Positions 8,248-15,840 of a DNA stretch of 43,884 nt are shown in pieces. Every line of letters starts with the position of its first letter. Within the stretch, counting starts at the first letter, position 1. Source of the DNA: an uncultured Eggerthella sp. (GTDB taxonomy: Bacteria > Actinomycetota > Coriobacteriia > Coriobacteriales > Eggerthellaceae). A program made the position numbers and the translations under genes. The stretch lies in the NCBI GenBank assembly GCA_900551155.1, contig URVA01000003.1:1-43884 (forward strand), written 5' to 3'. Below the pieces are notes generated by a model that saw only the letters and a list, made by a program, of their open reading frames with translations, made no database searches and was not told where the DNA came from.

Positions 8248-8374
8248 CAACAACGTTCTCGATATTACGGGCCCGCAAAGCACTCAGCTAAGCGTTTTAA
8301 GTCTTCATCGTGTAGTTAAAGCACACGTCTTCGGACTTCCGCGCTAACCTGAGGCGTTTTGCGGGTTCTTGTTG
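8248..8374. repeat. Long imperfect palindrome, element 1
   Basis: The core 8272-8365 folds into one long hairpin. CCCGCAAA pairs with TTTGCGGG (8358-8365), CTCAG..T.AGCG pairs with the 8342-8353 arm, AAGTC pairs with GACTT (8334-8338), and CGTGT (8309-8313) pairs with ACACG (8323-8327). CAACAA/TTGTTG extends it outward to 8248-8374. No T-run follows, so it is not a standard terminator. No protein gene overlaps it. It resembles ERIC-type imperfect palindromes in size and setting, not in recognised sequence. Confidence 0.75.
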
Positions 8375-8434
8375 ATTTATAGACTCGATGGAAACGATTT
8401 TTGCTTATAACCCCAATTTTTTTTTATTTTCGGT

Positions 8435-8610
8435 CTCATGATTGGATGAAAATCACCGTAGTGTAGGTGCTTTGATTTTACTGCCGATGAATTTTGTAAC
8501 TATCGACCAAATAATGGGAATGAATCATTAATAATTCCGAATTGAGTTTTTCTGATGCTTTCAAATCACTTGATTTACCTGCATTATCGAAATTTCCATC
8601 CAATCATGAG
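8435..8610. repeat. Long imperfect palindrome, element 2
   Basis: Perfect 14-bp terminal arms CTCATGATTGGATG (8435-8448) and its complement (8597-8610) enclose about 150 nt. The interior is itself diverged but still symmetric, with a central GGAAT/ATTCC pair (8517-8521 and 8534-8538) within 5 nt of the element's midpoint. It lies 60 nt after element 1. Confidence 0.7.
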
Positions 8611-8759
8611 TGGATTTTTAGAAACTTTTGCTTTCGGTGCATGTTGAGTTCTTCTTGTTTACAAAATGGTAGAATTTTAGGCGCAATTTGTACAAAACAT
8701 GTTTAGGTAAAATTAATTTACGATAAATATGTGACAAGATGTTACGAAAACATGACAAA

Positions 8760-8786
8760 CTAGCACTCTCTGTTATCGAGTGCTAG
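8760..8786 (+). promoter_or_regulatory. CIRCE operator (HrcA binding site) upstream of clpC
   Basis: CTAGCACTC, a 9-nt spacer, then GAGTGCTAG: a perfect 9-bp inverted repeat differing from the consensus TTAGCACTC-N9-GAGTGCTAA only at the outermost base of each arm. CIRCE is bound by the heat-shock repressor HrcA. It lies 200 nt before the clpC start, so clpC is probably in the HrcA regulon. That is known for some Gram-positive lineages, although CtsR controls clpC in others. Confidence 0.92.
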
Positions 8787-8874
8787 GATTGGATGAGCAA
8801 ATTTTGTATAAGAGTTTTGTATAAGCAAAGGTATAAGCAACTTTAGTAATACTGCCGCGAGAGTACGAGAATCC

Positions 8875-8973
8875 TGCGACGGCGCAAGACTGCGAGCAAC
8901 AACGCAAGCCTGCGACAGCAAAAGATGCGATTGTGTAAGAGTGCGACAACGCAAGAATCTCGTAACATGCGAG
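8875..8973 (+). repeat. Degenerate TGCGA repeats in the clpC leader
   Basis: Six copies of TGCGA[C/G/T] begin at 8875, 8891, 8911, 8926, 8942 and 8968, most followed within 2-10 nt by GCAAG or a variant. Spacing is 14-26 nt. They run to just before the clpC ribosome site. No coding frame explains the periodicity. Confidence 0.6.
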
Positions 8974-8986
8974 AATCGAGGCTTGA

Positions 8987-11563
8987 ATGTCATTTGATAA
9001 ATTCACCGACAAAGCGCGCAAGGTGCTTGTCTTGGCTCAAGAGGAGGCGCGCGCACTACATCAGCCCTATGTAGGTACTGAACATGTGCTTTTGGCCCTC
9101 ATGAAAGAGCAAGACGGTCTTGCCGCACAGGCGCTAGACAAGTTGGGCGTCAAATATGATGCTGCAGTTCAATGTGTGCGCCAGATTGTAACCATTGACG
9201 AGAGTACCGACGTTAGCGGTCACTTAAGCTTTACGCCACGCGTTAAGCGTGTTTTGGAAAATTCTCTGCGTGAAGCTATGCAGATGGGTAAATCCTATAT
9301 TTCTACCGAGCATCTGCTGTTGGGCATCGTGCGAGAAAACGAAGGCACCGCAATAGACGTACTTGCTCGTTTGGGCGTAACAGGCGACGCTATTCGTTCA
9401 GCGCTTAATGATTTGGTGGGTCAGTCTGCGGTATATGCGGGCACAAACTTTGATCCTACCGTTAATACCTCGGACAGCATGCTGAAAGAATTCGGTACCG
9501 ATCTTACTAAGAAGGCTGCTGATGGAAAGCTCGATCCTGTAATTGGTCGTGCAGGCGAAATCGAACGCGTCATGCAGATTCTTTCCCGTCGTCAGAAGAA
9601 CAATCCCTTGCTTATTGGCGAGCCTGGTGTTGGCAAAACTGCTGTAGTAGAAGGTCTTGCTCAGCTTATTGTGGCTGATCAAGTACCCGATATTCTGCAC
9701 AATATTCGCATTTATACACTCGATGTATCTGCGTTGGTTGCAGGTTCAAAGTATCGTGGCGAATTCGAAGAGCGCTTGAAGAAGGTTATCAAGGAAGTTG
9801 AGCAAGCAGGCGATATTATCCTGTTTATTGACGAACTTCATACCTTGATTGGCGCTGGCGCTGCTGAAGGTTCAATCGATGCTGCGGCAATCTTGAAGCC
9901 ACCGCTGTCTCGTGGTGAAATTCAGATTATTGGTGCAACCACTCTGGATGAATACCGCAAGCATATCGAAAAAGATTCTGCATTCGATCGCCGTTTCCAA
10001 ACGGTTTTGGTGAAAGAACCCAATGAAGAACAGGCAGTTCGAATTTTGGAGGGCTTGCGAGATCGCTACGAAGAGCATCACCATGTCCACTTCACTGATG
10101 AAGCGCTCTCTGCTGCGGTAAGTTTGTCTGATCGCTACATCCAAGATCGCTATTTGCCCGACAAGGCAATCGACGTTTTGGACGAGGCGGGCGCGCGCAT
10201 GCGTATTCGCAATATGGTTCTGCCTGAAGAAATCCAAAAGATTGATGACGAATTGCGCAAGCTGCGTTCTGCAAAAGAAACCGCTATCGCAGATCAAGAT
10301 TTTGAGCGTGCGGCAAAAGTGCGCGACGAAGAAGAAAAGCTTCAAAAAGAACGCGTTGAAGCTCAGAAGAACTGGGAAGAAAAATCTTCTAAGACTCTCA
10401 ACGAAGTTAACGTTGAAGATGTTGCCGATATCGTGTCCATGACTACAGGAGTGCCTGTTTCTAATTTGACTGAAGCGGAAACCGAAAAGCTGCTTCGTAT
10501 GGAATCGGTGCTGCATGAGCGTGTCATTGGCCAGGATGAGGCAATCACGGCTTTGTCAAAAGCAATTCGTCGTAGCCGCTCTGGCTTGAAGGATCCTAAG
10601 CGTCCTGTAGGATCGTTTATCTTCCTTGGTCCTTCAGGTGTAGGTAAAACAGAGCTGTCCAAGGCATTGGCAGAGTTTTTGTTCAATTCTGAAGATGCGC
10701 TTATTTCCTTTGACATGTCTGAATATATGGAAAAGCATTCGGTATCTCGTTTGGTAGGTTCGCCTCCGGGATATGTTGGTTACGATGAGGGCGGTCAGCT
10801 AACCAAGGCGGTTCGCCAGCGTCCTTATTCGGTGGTTTTGTTTGACGAAATTGAAAAAGCACACCCTGATGTGTTTAACATCCTGCTTCAGATTTTGGAA
10901 GAAGGTCGCTTAACTGATTCTCAAGGCCGTGTGGTTGATTTCCGTAACACCGTTATCATCATGACTTCCAATGTGGGCGCTCGCGAGATTACCACCAGTG
11001 CTCCTTTGGGCTTTGCGTCGGGTGACAAGGGCGGTTTAGACGACAAGGAAATTAAGTCGCGTGTAATGAGCGAAGTCAAGAAGCTCTTCCGTCCAGAATT
11101 CCTGAATCGTATCGATGAAATCATCGTATTTAAGTCGCTTACTGAAGAAGAAATTATCGAAATCGTTGACCTTATGATCGACGAACTTCGTCAGCGCTTG
11201 ATTGAACAGAACATGACTATCAACCTGACGAAGGAAGCAAGTAAGTATATCGCCAAAGAAGGAACAGACTTATCCTTCGGTGCACGTCCGTTGCGTCGCG
11301 CAATTCAGCGCTTGGTTGAAGACCCGCTTTCTGAACAAATTCTGGAAGGTAAGTGGACAAGCGGTTCAGTTATCGACGTGGATTTGGACGAAGAAGGCGA
11401 ACATCTTACCTTCAGCCAAGGAACTGGTTCTATACCTGCACCGCGCAAGCGTGATACCATAGCTGCAGAGGCTGAGCTGCTTCTTGCGGGATATGATCTG
11501 GGACATGCGGGACTCTCATCGCGTGGCGGAGGATCGTCTTCGGGAGATCTTGCAGCCGACTAA
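8987..11563 (+). CDS. clpC: ATP-dependent Clp protease ATPase subunit ClpC
   Basis: An 858-residue Hsp100 unfoldase that feeds proteins to ClpP. In order: duplicated Clp-N domain (~1-145), AAA+ module 1 with Walker A GEPGVGKT at 211-218, a UVR-type middle segment (~415-455, KETAIADQDFERAAKVRDEE) diagnostic of ClpC rather than ClpB, and AAA+ module 2 with Walker A GPSGVGKT at ~548. The C-terminal D2-small domain is followed by a Gly/Ser-rich tail. Length is normal. The start has GAGG 5 nt upstream. Expression is probably heat-inducible through the CIRCE site. The stop is followed by a GC-rich hairpin (11575-11600) and then ispD. Confidence 0.97.
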   Translation: MSFDKFTDKARKVLVLAQEEARALHQPYVGTEHVLLALMKEQDGLAAQALDKLGVKYDAAVQCVRQIVTIDESTDVSGHLSFTPRVKRVLENSLREAMQMGKSYISTEHLLLGIVRENEGTAIDVLARLGVTGDAIRSALNDLVGQSAVYAGTNFDPTVNTSDSMLKEFGTDLTKKAADGKLDPVIGRAGEIERVMQILSRRQKNNPLLIGEPGVGKTAVVEGLAQLIVADQVPDILHNIRIYTLDVSALVAGSKYRGEFEERLKKVIKEVEQAGDIILFIDELHTLIGAGAAEGSIDAAAILKPPLSRGEIQIIGATTLDEYRKHIEKDSAFDRRFQTVLVKEPNEEQAVRILEGLRDRYEEHHHVHFTDEALSAAVSLSDRYIQDRYLPDKAIDVLDEAGARMRIRNMVLPEEIQKIDDELRKLRSAKETAIADQDFERAAKVRDEEEKLQKERVEAQKNWEEKSSKTLNEVNVEDVADIVSMTTGVPVSNLTEAETEKLLRMESVLHERVIGQDEAITALSKAIRRSRSGLKDPKRPVGSFIFLGPSGVGKTELSKALAEFLFNSEDALISFDMSEYMEKHSVSRLVGSPPGYVGYDEGGQLTKAVRQRPYSVVLFDEIEKAHPDVFNILLQILEEGRLTDSQGRVVDFRNTVIIMTSNVGAREITTSAPLGFASGDKGGLDDKEIKSRVMSEVKKLFRPEFLNRIDEIIVFKSLTEEEIIEIVDLMIDELRQRLIEQNMTINLTKEASKYIAKEGTDLSFGARPLRRAIQRLVEDPLSEQILEGKWTSGSVIDVDLDEEGEHLTFSQGTGSIPAPRKRDTIAAEAELLLAGYDLGHAGLSSRGGGSSSGDLAAD

Positions 11564-11574
11564 GCAGGGGCGCG

Positions 11575-11600
11575 CCGCGCGTAAAGCGTTTAGCGCGCGG
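11575..11600 (+). promoter_or_regulatory. Hairpin between clpC and ispD
   Basis: CCGCGCGTAAA and TTTAGCGCGCGG form a GC-rich stem around a GCG loop with one asymmetric base. It sits 11 nt after the clpC stop and 17 nt before the ispD start and lacks a T-run, so it looks more like a processing or attenuating structure than a full terminator. Confidence 0.5.
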
Positions 11601-11617
11601 TGGTACAGGAGTTCCTA

Positions 11618-12460
11618 ATGAGCGATAAAACGATCGATCCCGTATACGTTCCATCTGTTCTCGAACATGCTATGGCCATGTTTGATGATATGCATTTTGA
11701 TGCCCTCAAGGCGGAGCCCCGCCTTGAGGGTGTTGTTGATAAAAAGCCTAAAACTGCTGCTATTATTCTGGCGGGTGGCAGTGGAGAGCGCTTCGGCAAA
11801 GAAGGCGGCAAGCAATTAGTGGAAATTGCGGGTAAGCCTATTCTTACGCGTTCTGCGGAAGCATTCGATGCGGTAGGAGACGTTGGTCTTATTGTTATTG
11901 TGTGCCCAGAAGAGCGCACCGAAGAATATCTTGCAAAAGCAATTGATCCCTTCCCGTTTGTAACTCCTATCGTTATGGCGCCTGCAGGTTCTATTCGCCA
12001 GGAGTCTGCATTTTCTGGATTGGAACTAGTTCCTGAAGAATACGAATTTGTCATTTTGCACGATGGCGCTCGTCCTTTGGTAACAAAGGAACTTATCGAA
12101 CACACCATCAATACGGTTAAGGGTAATATCGATTGTGACGGTGCTGTAGTTGGTCATCCTTCGATTGATACCTTAAAAGTAGTGGAAAATGGGGTAATCG
12201 TTGGCACTCCTGATCGCTCGGTATTCTGGAATGCGCAAACCCCACAGATTTTCCGTGCTGGTATTTATCGTCGTGCTCATGCTTCTGCCTTATCCGATGG
12301 ATTTGTTGGTACTGACGATTCTTCTTTGATTGAACGTTTAGGTGGCCGCGTTTTGGTAGTAGAAGGCAAGCGTGACAACATTAAATTGACGGTGCCAGAA
12401 GACTATTTGATCATGTCTGCTGCGGTGCGTGCAGCGCTTGAAGAGCGTCGCGAAGCGTAA
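11618..12460 (+). CDS. ispD: 2-C-methyl-D-erythritol 4-phosphate cytidylyltransferase
   Basis: A 280-residue protein of the MEP isoprenoid pathway. It joins CTP and MEP to give CDP-methylerythritol. The nucleotide-binding signature LAGGSGERFG is at 51-60, followed by GGKQLVEIAGKPIL, and the Mg/CTP region HDGARPLV is present. The protein continues with the IspD ribose-binding segment WNAQTPQIF. The ATG at 11618 has ACAGGAGTT upstream and is chosen over a further 6 codons of open frame. Odd: about 45 residues precede the usual family start, a segment I do not recognise. Pairing with ispF 190 nt downstream, and ispE elsewhere in the window, supports IspD over the related TarI. Confidence 0.93.
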   Translation: MSDKTIDPVYVPSVLEHAMAMFDDMHFDALKAEPRLEGVVDKKPKTAAIILAGGSGERFGKEGGKQLVEIAGKPILTRSAEAFDAVGDVGLIVIVCPEERTEEYLAKAIDPFPFVTPIVMAPAGSIRQESAFSGLELVPEEYEFVILHDGARPLVTKELIEHTINTVKGNIDCDGAVVGHPSIDTLKVVENGVIVGTPDRSVFWNAQTPQIFRAGIYRRAHASALSDGFVGTDDSSLIERLGGRVLVVEGKRDNIKLTVPEDYLIMSAAVRAALEERREA

Positions 12461-12492
12461 GGTTGCGGTTGGGAGTCGGGATCGAACCTAGA

Positions 12493-12541
12493 GGCTGAAG
12501 CCTGGAGCCTGAAGTCTGAAGCCTGGAGCCTGAAGTCTGAA
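12493..12541 (+). repeat. 21-nt tandem repeat between ispD and ispF
   Basis: Two consecutive copies of a 21-nt unit beginning CCTGGAGCCTGAAGTCTGAA (12501-12521 and 12522-12541, the second lacking its last base), preceded by a partial copy. It is also internally repetitive (CTGAAG/CTGGAG). It is not in a reading frame of either neighbour. Confidence 0.85.
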
Positions 12542-12653
12542 CCCTCCAAAAAAGCTGTAATCAAAAGAAAATAAACGCTTACATGATTTGTCGAAACATT
12601 CACCTTTGTCGAAGCATTTAATCGAAACCTCTAACCGAAAGGCACTCAGTACT

Positions 12654-13166
12654 ATGTATAACCCTTCTATCGCTTCTGCTATGAGCCGTATGCGCGTGGG
12701 ACTTGGCTATGATGTTCATGCTTTTGCGCCTGAAAGGAAGCTTATCTTGGGCGGGGTAGATATTCCACACCATCAAGGTTTGGATGGTCATTCGGATGCC
12801 GATGTACTGGCTCATGCGATATCCGATGCCCTTTTGGGGGCTATTCGAGGGGGAGATATCGGCAAGCTTTTTCCCGATACTGATCCCAAATATAAGGGCG
12901 CAAATTCGTTGGTACTTCTTTCGGAAGTAGCAAATTTTGTACGTTCCGAAGGCTTTGAAATTCTCGACATCGATAGCGTTATTGCAGCACAAGCACCAAA
13001 GCTTTCGCCTTATCGCGATCAAATGCGTGAAAACCTTGCAAAGGCTTGTGGGATTGCGGTAGATAATATTGGCGTGAAAGCTACGACGACAGAACATTTA
13101 GGATTCGAAGGTCGCGAAGAAGGTATTTCTGCTCAGGCGATAGCGCTGGTCTATCGATGTCGATAG
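12654..13166 (+). CDS. ispF: 2-C-methyl-D-erythritol 2,4-cyclodiphosphate synthase
   Basis: A 170-residue trimeric enzyme that cyclises CDP-ME 2-phosphate to MEcPP. The zinc ligands of the family are visible: D20 and H22 in GYDVHAF, and H54 in DADVLAHA. The C-terminus has the family signature KATTTEHLGFEGREEG. The ATG at 12654 with GAAAGG upstream is preferred; the frame is open to 12588 but that stretch shows no family similarity, and M13 (just before RVGLGYDVH) is another possible start because canonical IspF begins there. It likely functions with ispD upstream. Confidence 0.93.
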   Translation: MYNPSIASAMSRMRVGLGYDVHAFAPERKLILGGVDIPHHQGLDGHSDADVLAHAISDALLGAIRGGDIGKLFPDTDPKYKGANSLVLLSEVANFVRSEGFEILDIDSVIAAQAPKLSPYRDQMRENLAKACGIAVDNIGVKATTTEHLGFEGREEGISAQAIALVYRCR

Positions 13167-13218
13167 CTTCGCGCTGCGTTGTTCTAGCTAGTCCTGCCTA
13201 GATTAACCAATCGGTCTT

Positions 13219-13282
13219 TCGATCGATATTGATGTTGATGGAGGCTAGCTCGATCGATACCAATAGTGATGAGGACTAGCTC
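13219..13282 (+). repeat. 31-nt-period tandem repeat before cysS
   Basis: Two imperfect copies of a 33-nt unit starting TCGATCGATA and ending CTAGCTC (13219-13251 and 13250-13282). The outer part AGCTAGTCCT, near 13188-13197, is also the inverted complement of AGGACTAGCT at 13272-13281, so the region can also fold. It sits in the 5' leader of cysS. Confidence 0.7.
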
Positions 13283-13357
13283 ATTTTTATACTATGATTT
13301 ACATTTGTTCAGCACGTTATGTTGCATACCATTGAGGAGACACCATGATTCGAATTT

Positions 13358-14839
13358 ATGACACGATGGCTCGCGAAGCGCCCTTTTGTTCCACGCGAAG
13401 AAGGCAAAGTAGGCATGTATGTTTGCGGACCAACGGTGTACAACTATATTCACATTGGTAATGCACGTACGTTTATCTCCTTTGACACCATTCGTCGCTA
13501 TTTGATGTGGCGTGGTTTTGATGTCACGTTTGTTCAGAATATTACCGACGTGGACGACAAAATTATCAATAAGTCGATCGAAGAAGGTCGCAGTGCAGCA
13601 GAAGTAGCAGCTGAATATGCACAGGCTTTCATTGATGATATGCATGCAGCAGGTGTGCTCGATCCCGACATTCGTCCCCGTGCCACCGAAGAAATTGGTG
13701 CCATGATTGCTTTGGTTGAAAAGCTTATCGAAGGTGGTCATGCCTATGAGGTGGAAGGCGATGTGTATTTCGCGGTTCGCTCTTACGAAAAGTACGGACA
13801 GCTTTCTAATCGCAATATTGATGAAATGGAATCGGGCCATCGCGAACTGCGTGCTGATGGACAGGGCCTAGAGGACCGCAAGCGTGACCCCTTGGATTTC
13901 GCTTTATGGAAGGCAGCTAAGCCAGGAGAGCCTTCTTGGGATTCTCCTTGGGGTAAGGGTCGTCCTGGTTGGCATATCGAATGCTCAGCAATGTCGGAAA
14001 AGTATTTAGGTCTGCCCTTCGATATTCATGGTGGTGGAGCAGACTTGGCTTTCCCTCATCATGAAAACGAGCGTGCTCAGTCTGAGGCAGCGTGTGGCTG
14101 CACCTTTGCCAACTATTGGATTCATGGCGGAATGCTTCAGATTAATTCGGAGAAAATGTCTAAATCGCTCGGCAATTTTTTGTTGCTTCGCGACATCTTG
14201 AAGACAACCGATGCTCGTGTGCTTCGTATGCTTATGCTGCAAACGCATTATCGTAGCCCACTCGATTTCTCTGACGAACGTTTGCAAGAGGCGGAAACAG
14301 CGCTTAATCGCTTGACGAACTTTGTAAACAATACCGAGTGGCTTTGCTCTAATCCTGCACAAGAGCCTTCGTCCTTTGACGTGGAGGCATACACCTGCGC
14401 AATAGATTCTATGCGCACCGCGTTTAGCGAGGCTATGGATGATGATTTCAATACAGCAGGAGCTCTGGGAGCTATTTTCACCTTTGTAAGTGAAGCTAAC
14501 ACGATGCTTGCCGATGCTTGCGTTTGCTGCATGAATGCTGAAGCGGTAGCAGCTGGCGCTCATGCAGTGGAAGAACTGCTGGGTGTCTTAGGTATTGATG
14601 TTGCCGCATCACGGGATGCTCAGGCCGAAGACAATGAAGAAGTTATTGCGCTGGCGGCAAATCTTGCAGAATACGCGGGTTCTGATGGGGAAGAAGCTAT
14701 TCAAGCACTCTTGGATAAACGTGCGGCGGCTCGTAAGGAAAAGAATTTTGGTTTAGCAGATCAAATTCGCGATGAATTAGGTAACCTTGGCTACACCATT
14801 GAAGATACTCCACAGGGAGCACGTGTAATTCGTAGCTAA
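13358..14839 (+). CDS. cysS: Cysteinyl-tRNA synthetase, 5' end apparently frameshifted
   Basis: The long frame encodes a 493-residue class I CysRS: HIGH motif as HIGN in YNYIHIGNART, zinc-site cysteine in VCGPTVY, KMSKS in SEKMSKSLGN, DALR-like and C-terminal domains at normal length. The expected first residues are not in this frame. An ATG at 13345 with a GAGGAGA site 5 nt upstream encodes MIRIYDTMARE, the typical CysRS start, in a different frame. The long frame picks up at KRPFVPREEG. The join lies near 13375-13382, where loss of two A from an expected GAAAAGCGC or one extra base would explain it. If translated from the in-frame ATG at 13358 the protein would begin MTRWLAKRPF and lack the first strand. 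This could be a genuine mutation, recoding, or sequence error. Confidence 0.85.
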   Translation: MTRWLAKRPFVPREEGKVGMYVCGPTVYNYIHIGNARTFISFDTIRRYLMWRGFDVTFVQNITDVDDKIINKSIEEGRSAAEVAAEYAQAFIDDMHAAGVLDPDIRPRATEEIGAMIALVEKLIEGGHAYEVEGDVYFAVRSYEKYGQLSNRNIDEMESGHRELRADGQGLEDRKRDPLDFALWKAAKPGEPSWDSPWGKGRPGWHIECSAMSEKYLGLPFDIHGGGADLAFPHHENERAQSEAACGCTFANYWIHGGMLQINSEKMSKSLGNFLLLRDILKTTDARVLRMLMLQTHYRSPLDFSDERLQEAETALNRLTNFVNNTEWLCSNPAQEPSSFDVEAYTCAIDSMRTAFSEAMDDDFNTAGALGAIFTFVSEANTMLADACVCCMNAEAVAAGAHAVEELLGVLGIDVAASRDAQAEDNEEVIALAANLAEYAGSDGEEAIQALLDKRAAARKEKNFGLADQIRDELGNLGYTIEDTPQGARVIRS

Positions 14840-15032
14840 CACACAAGATAATAGTCCGCTCGTCTAATCGCTATTTAAATATTGAGTCGCTTCGCTATGA
14901 TTGCCTAGTACAAGGCAAAATAAAACATGTTCATTTTTTGGTTTTCTTTGCGCAAAGGACACTTGCTTGTCGTTTCGGGTAGGCTATCAAGAACTTGAAC
15001 TACACTTGAATTCGAAAAGGAGGAAATCTCGA

Positions 15033-15701
15033 ATGATCAGGCGAAATGAGTATGTTTCGGTCCATGAGACGCGAGCCCAGGTCACGCGAGAAAAACTTCT
15101 CAAAGCGGCTATTAAGCTTGTTAATCGCGACGGAATGAAGCAGCTTACCGTTCGCAATATTTGCGATGAAGCAGGACTTTCAACGGGTAGTTTTTACAAC
15201 CTGTTTAGTGGCAAAGAAGACCTTATCTCGTATTACTTGAAGTATGCCTTTGCTCCTTATCGCGAAAAAGCGATGGAAGCGAGCGAAAAATATAATCCCG
15301 TCGAGCGTATCCTTATCATTTATCGCGCTTATGTTGTGTACTGTAAAGACATGGGCCTAGAGTTTGTTTCTGGCTTGTACGCTTCAAATCACAATCCGTT
15401 TTTCGATTTTCTTCATCGCGACACTGAAGATGACTTCATTATTGCGAGCGTTCGCTCTTACATTGACGAAGCCAAAGAGATGGGTCTAATTCGTAAAGAC
15501 GTTGACACCGATGAATCTTTGCTGCGTATCGCAGCGGCTTCAACGGGTTTGATGTTCTATTGGTGTGTATTCGAAGGCAAAATTGACTTGGAATATGAAG
15601 TGGACGCTGCTATTGCGACCTATCTTCGTTCCATTGCTGTTGATCCTGAAACGGTAATCAATCTTGAACCCCTCGAAACGCAAGGTGCTTTTCTTTCCTA
15701 G
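15033..15701 (+). CDS. TetR/AcrR-family transcriptional regulator
   Basis: A 222-residue regulator. The N-terminal helix-turn-helix is clear (about residues 20-62, with LTVRNICDEAGLSTGSFYNL), typical of TetR DNA-binding domains. The C-terminal ligand domain is not diagnostic, so the effector is unknown. The ATG at 15033 has an AAGGAGG site and is preferred over an open frame extending 44 codons further upstream. It stands alone between cysS and a Usp gene. TetR proteins usually repress themselves and a neighbouring gene, so the Usp gene is a possible target, but that is inference. Confidence 0.88.
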   Translation: MIRRNEYVSVHETRAQVTREKLLKAAIKLVNRDGMKQLTVRNICDEAGLSTGSFYNLFSGKEDLISYYLKYAFAPYREKAMEASEKYNPVERILIIYRAYVVYCKDMGLEFVSGLYASNHNPFFDFLHRDTEDDFIIASVRSYIDEAKEMGLIRKDVDTDESLLRIAAASTGLMFYWCVFEGKIDLEYEVDAAIATYLRSIAVDPETVINLEPLETQGAFLS

Positions 15702-15779
15702 GTTGAAAAGTTTATCCATTTCAAAACAATGAAAAACCTGGTCGGGCATTAAATATAGTGATAAGGTATAGATGTAACA

Positions 15780-15802
15780 AAGTGCTCGTTGGGAAAGCAC
15801 TT
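15780..15802 (+). promoter_or_regulatory. Hairpin in the leader of the Usp gene
   Basis: AAGTGCT, a 9-nt loop, then AGCACTT: a perfect 7-bp inverted repeat 27 nt before the ribosome site of the plus-strand Usp gene. It could be an operator or an RNA hairpin. Confidence 0.4.
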
Positions 15803-15840
15803 AACAGCGTATTTTCGCTTGATGAAAAGGAGGGGTAACC

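Larger units (their letters stand above)
8190..8986. other. Long gene-free region between lysS and clpC
   Basis: These 797 nt hold no convincing protein gene. From left to right I see a ~127-nt imperfect palindrome (8248-8374), a T9 run (8417-8425), a second ~176-nt imperfect palindrome (8435-8610), an AT-rich stretch (8611-8759), a CIRCE operator (8760-8786), three GTATAAG copies (about 8804-8840), and degenerate TGCGA repeats (8875-8973) running up to the clpC ribosome site. The clpC promoter must be near the CIRCE; an ATGACA hexamer at 8752-8757 is a possible -35, without a good -10. Confidence 0.7.

Noticed and set aside
9872..10516. 214-codon minus-strand frame inside clpC
   Set aside because: It lies fully within a strongly supported gene in the opposite strand and shows no recognisable domain.
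12470..12500. tRNA-like T-arm sequence GGTTCGATCCC on the minus strand after ispD
   Set aside because: The T-stem does not pair properly and no acceptor, D or anticodon arms can be found, so it is not called a tRNA.
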